A stretch of 34,197 nt of DNA from an uncultured Clostridia bacterium (lineage in GTDB: Bacteria > Bacillota > Clostridia > Oscillospirales > Ruminococcaceae), in assembly GCA_947627205.1 (NCBI GenBank), contig CANQVE010000026.1, forward strand, positions 1 to 34,197, written 5' to 3'. The position numbers and the translations under genes were made by a program. Positions 31,752 to 34,197 of this stretch are shown piece by piece. How positions within the stretch are numbered: the first letter of the stretch is position 1; every line of letters starts with the position of its first letter. The notes under the pieces were generated by a model, which saw only the letters and a program-made list of their open reading frames with translations, searched no databases and was not told where the DNA came from.

Positions 31752-32396
31752 TTACTTTATATACCCGTCCCAATCCTTTAAAAAGCGCTCAATGCCGTTG
31801 TCAGTGAGGGGGTGTTTAAGCATTTGCAGAAGAACTTTCATAGGAACTGTCGCAATATCACAGCCCATTCGAGCCGCCTGTGTAACGTGAATGGGATTGC
31901 GGATAGAAGCCGCGATTATCTCGGTTTCAATCCCGCAGGCGTTGAAAATATCAACGATCTCTTCTATAAGGCTCATGCCCTCCATGCCGATGTCGTCGAG
32001 CCTGCCAAGAAACGGACTTACGAATGTCGCGCCCGCTCTTGCCGCAAGGAGCGCCTGCGCCGCAGAAAATACAAGCGTTACGTTGGTCTTTATGCCGAGC
32101 GCGGTGAGCTGTTTGCAGGCTTTAAGTCCCTCCTCGCACATCGGGAGCTTTATAACGATATTCTTGTTTATCGCCGCAAGGGGCTTTGCTTCTTCGACCA
32201 TCTTGTCAGCTTCGAGCGAAATGACTTCCGCTGAAATAGGTCCGTCAACGATCGACGCTATCTCGGTTACGACCTCTTTGAAATCCCTGCCCTCTTTTGC
32301 GATAAGAGAGGGGTTTGTGGTGACGCCGCAGATAATTCCCATATCGTTTGCGCGTCTTATTTCATCAACATTAGCGGTATCAATAAAAAGTTTCAT
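31752..32396 (-). CDS. Transaldolase/fructose-6-phosphate aldolase-like protein (TalC/FSA family)
   Basis: A 214-residue small transaldolase of the TalC/FSA subfamily, a class I aldolase that forms a Schiff base. It begins [20 protein letters not shown], with [16 protein letters not shown], the Schiff-base Lys in NIVIKLPM and [26 protein letters not shown] and [10 protein letters not shown] complete the family pattern. Length is typical. Whether it is a true transaldolase in the pentose phosphate pathway or an FSA cannot be told. The ATG at 32396 follows AGGAGA. It is the last gene of the operon, 20 bp after ridA. Confidence 0.92.
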   Translation of the reverse strand: MKLFIDTANVDEIRRANDMGIICGVTTNPSLIAKEGRDFKEVVTEIASIVDGPISAEVISLEADKMVEEAKPLAAINKNIVIKLPMCEEGLKACKQLTALGIKTNVTLVFSAAQALLAARAGATFVSPFLGRLDDIGMEGMSLIEEIVDIFNACGIETEIIAASIRNPIHVTQAARMGCDIATVPMKVLLQMLKHPLTDNGIERFLKDWDGYIK

Positions 32397-32416
32397 AATA
32401 TTTCTCCTGTCATTTT

Positions 32417-32788
32417 TTAAACTTCGGCTATTACTTCGACCTCGCAGAGCGCGCCTTTCGGTATCTGCAATCCGCCAACGCACGAACGCGCGGGCTTTTC
32501 GGTGAAATACTCTGCATAAACGGCGTTGAATGCCGCGAAGTCGTTTATGTCCTTTAAATAGCAGTTTGTCTTTACGACCTTTTCGAGCGACGAGCCTGCC
32601 GCTTCGAGAACAGCTTTCAGGTTTTCGCAGACCTGCTTTGCCTGCGCTTCTATACCGCCCTCAACAAGGTTTCCCGTTTTGGGATCAATGGGTATCTGTC
32701 CCGAAGTGTAAACGAGATTTCCCGTGACCTTAGCCTGAACATAAGGTCCGATCGCCGCGGGGGCATTTTCGGTGTGAATGGTTTTCAT
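32417..32788 (-). CDS. ridA: 2-iminobutanoate/2-iminopropanoate deaminase RidA
   Basis: A 123-residue RidA/YjgF protein that hydrolyses the reactive enamines/imines released by threonine and serine dehydratases. Visible are [31 protein letters not shown] and [19 protein letters not shown], including the Arg that binds the substrate carboxylate. It sits 41 bp after ilvA, which makes its substrate. AGGAGG precedes the ATG. Confidence 0.96.
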   Translation of the reverse strand: MKTIHTENAPAAIGPYVQAKVTGNLVYTSGQIPIDPKTGNLVEGGIEAQAKQVCENLKAVLEAAGSSLEKVVKTNCYLKDINDFAAFNAVYAEYFTEKPARSCVGGLQIPKGALCEVEVIAEV

Positions 32789-32829
32789 AAAAAGTCCTCC
32801 TTAAATTATTTTTATCTAAGTTTAAGCAT

Positions 32830-34035
32830 TTACTTTATGTAGTCCACAAGTTTATATCCCGCATTGATAAGCGCGTTTCTTATCTCCTCATAATGCTCGG
32901 AGTTGCGTGTTTCAAGCTGGATACGCAGGAAACAGCCGTTGATGTCGGGGTTTTCGTCTGCGCGCTCGTGACGGACTGTCGTTACGTTTCCGCCGAGTTT
33001 TGCGATTATTTCCGAAACTCCGAGGAGCTGTCCGGGCTTGTCCACAAGTTCAATGTTGAGCATTCCCGAGCGTCCGCTCTTTACAAGACCTCTGCGGATA
33101 ACACGGTTTAATATTGTAACGTCAATATTGCCTCCCGAAACCACGCAGACGACTTTTTTGCCCTTTACGGGAACTTTGTTGAACATAACTGCCGCCACGG
33201 AAACCGCTCCCGCGCCCTCGGCGATAAGTTTCTGCTGTTCGATAAGCGCAAGTATTGCTCCCGAAATTTCGTCCTCGGTAACTGTAACAATTTCGTCAAC
33301 ATACTTCTGACAAAGCTCAAATGTGTTCTTTCCCGGCTCTTTTACGGCAATTCCGTCCGCGAGCGTCGCAACGCTGTCGAGGCGCTCGATCTTCTTATCG
33401 TTGATAGAATTGAACATTGAGGGTGCGCCTGCCGCCTGAACGCCGTAGACTTTAATTTTCGGGTTTAACTGTTTTATTGCAAACGCAACTCCCGAAATAA
33501 GACCGCCGCCGCCGATAGGAACGACTACTGCGTCAACATCTGGCATATCGTCGAGTATTTCAAGACCTATAGTGCCCTGTCCCGCAATAACGTTTTCATC
33601 ATCAAACGGGTGAATGAAAGTATAGCCCTTTTCGTCGCGCAGGCTAAGAGCCTTATTATAGGCGTCGTCGTAAACTCCGGGAACAAGGCAAACGTCAGCG
33701 CCGTAGCCCTTTGTTGCCTCGACCTTTGAAATAGGTGCGCCGTCGGGCAGACAGATGAGCGATTTAATTCCCGCCTTTGTTGCCGCCAGCGCAACGCCCT
33801 GCGCGTGGTTTCCCGCAGAACAAGCTATAACGCCCTTTGCGCGTTCTTCGGGGGTGAGCTGAGAAATTTTGTAATAAGCTCCGCGAACCTTAAATGAACC
33901 CGTAACCTGAAGATTTTCGGGCTTTAAATAAACCTCTGCTTCGGGGTTTATTTTCGGGGAATTTATAAGGTCGGTATGGCGGATAACTTCCTTTAAGACG
34001 TGGGAAGCCTTGTATATGCTGTCAAGTGTGAGCAT
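32830..34035 (-). CDS. ilvA: Threonine ammonia-lyase with ACT domain
   Basis: A 401-residue PLP enzyme that deaminates threonine to 2-oxobutanoate via an enamine. The PLP Lys is in GSFKVRGAYYK, the phosphate-binding loop is IGGGGLISG, and SAGNHAQGVA and the VVSGGNIDV end of the catalytic domain are clear. A C-terminal ACT-like domain from about residue 325 (LNIELVDKPGQLLGVSEII) suggests amino acid control. The short architecture fits the TdcB/IlvA group seen in Clostridia, and a biosynthetic or catabolic role cannot be decided here. The ATG at 34035 follows AGGAGAGG; the longer frame from 34071 would overlap the promoter. Confidence 0.95.
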   Translation of the reverse strand: MLTLDSIYKASHVLKEVIRHTDLINSPKINPEAEVYLKPENLQVTGSFKVRGAYYKISQLTPEERAKGVIACSAGNHAQGVALAATKAGIKSLICLPDGAPISKVEATKGYGADVCLVPGVYDDAYNKALSLRDEKGYTFIHPFDDENVIAGQGTIGLEILDDMPDVDAVVVPIGGGGLISGVAFAIKQLNPKIKVYGVQAAGAPSMFNSINDKKIERLDSVATLADGIAVKEPGKNTFELCQKYVDEIVTVTEDEISGAILALIEQQKLIAEGAGAVSVAAVMFNKVPVKGKKVVCVVSGGNIDVTILNRVIRRGLVKSGRSGMLNIELVDKPGQLLGVSEIIAKLGGNVTTVRHERADENPDINGCFLRIQLETRNSEHYEEIRNALINAGYKLVDYIK

Positions 34036-34076
34036 TTTTTCAATTCCTCTCCTAAAATAATTTATTACCAAATTTC

Positions 34077-34105
34077 ATTATACAACGATTGTTTGATTTT
34101 GTCAA
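34077..34105 (-). promoter_or_regulatory. Perfect consensus SigA promoter of ilvA-ridA-talC
   Basis: On the minus strand TTGACA (34105-34100) and TATAAT (34082-34077) are exactly 17 bp apart. Transcription would start about 35 bp before the ATG at 34035. Confidence 0.9.
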
Positions 34106-34122
34106 GCACTAAAAAATATCCG

Positions 34123-34197
34123 TGTTATGTTACAATAGATGTGAGACAAAAGGTATAGAAAAAGTGGTTGAGATCTGTTATAATAAAGTTGTCACAC
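34123..34197. repeat. 75-bp repeat, right copy (inverted relative to 3-77)
   Basis: Exact reverse complement of 3-77, running to the last base of the window. It lies just upstream of the ilvA promoter and contains -10-like TATAAT and TACAAT sequences, but no ORF. Confidence 0.9.

Noticed and set aside
1-34197. Linear replicon or prophage with terminal inverted repeats
   Set aside because: The content is chromosomal housekeeping genes, with no replication, packaging or telomere-resolvase genes. A dispersed repeat at the contig ends is simpler.

Overview
This window looks like a chromosomal segment of a low-to-moderate GC Gram-positive bacterium of the class Clostridia, probably an uncultured relative of Ruminococcus or [Eubacterium] siraeum in the Oscillospirales. 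This is inferred from gene content only: type III glutamine synthetase, many Ser-rich lipoproteins, a LysM-GH18 spore-type peptidoglycan hydrolase, a YetF (DUF421)/DUF4363 pair, strong AGGAGG-type ribosome binding sites and consensus SigA promoters. No rRNA, tRNA or CRISPR array was seen.

Layout. 1-8041 (+): RNA modification and ribosome assembly genes (rlmB, tadA, rimM, trmD, era), mixed with a large catalytically degenerate P-type-ATPase-like membrane protein and a polysaccharide flippase. 8038-9478: an XRE regulator (-) and a histidine phosphatase (+). 9577-11914 (-): feoAB ferrous iron import. 11915-14500 (+): glnN with a consensus promoter and a leader that can fold as an attenuator. 14502-16643 (+): thiamine pyrophosphokinase, a YfcE-type phosphodiesterase and a TraB/GumN lipoprotein. 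16666-22001 (-): a sugar isomerase-like gene, proS, a transglutaminase lipoprotein overlapping proS by 4 bp, an unlisted 38-codon small ORF, a strong terminator, then a leucine-rich-repeat lipoprotein. 22119-23170 (+): YetF and DUF4363 proteins. 23165-31462 (-): an accessory region described next. 31695-34105 (-): ilvA-ridA-talC from a perfect consensus promoter.

The main discovery is in 23165-28397. A YaaH/SleL-like spore peptidoglycan hydrolase gene (two LysM domains plus GH18) is cut in two by a 3,961-bp element. The 5' part (27543-28397) and the 3' part (23165-23601) meet the element at the same 7-bp core, CATTCAT on the + strand. The core has the same codon phase on both sides. Joining the two parts across one core gives an uninterrupted 423-codon reading frame with the normal GH18 sequence MTYEWGYTY. 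The element carries a large serine recombinase whose 3' end lies 25 bp from one core. When the element ends are joined in a circle, the core is flanked by a symmetric dyad (TTATAC/GTATAA, then ATCAT/ATGAT), as expected of a phage-type attP. The arrangement parallels the skin element in sigK and SPbeta in spsM of Bacillus subtilis. It suggests a compact intervening element that is excised precisely, perhaps in the sporulating mother cell, to restore a functional lytic enzyme. Its cargo is two Ser-rich lipoproteins and a 68-residue protein that could be the directionality factor.

One cargo lipoprotein has a paralogue outside the element (29035-30036). A nearly identical 68-bp promoter/operator module, with a perfect TTACAAAATTGTAA palindrome, drives both loci. 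The window is bounded by a perfect 75-bp inverted repeat (3-77 and 34123-34197), most simply a dispersed repeat at which the contig ends.
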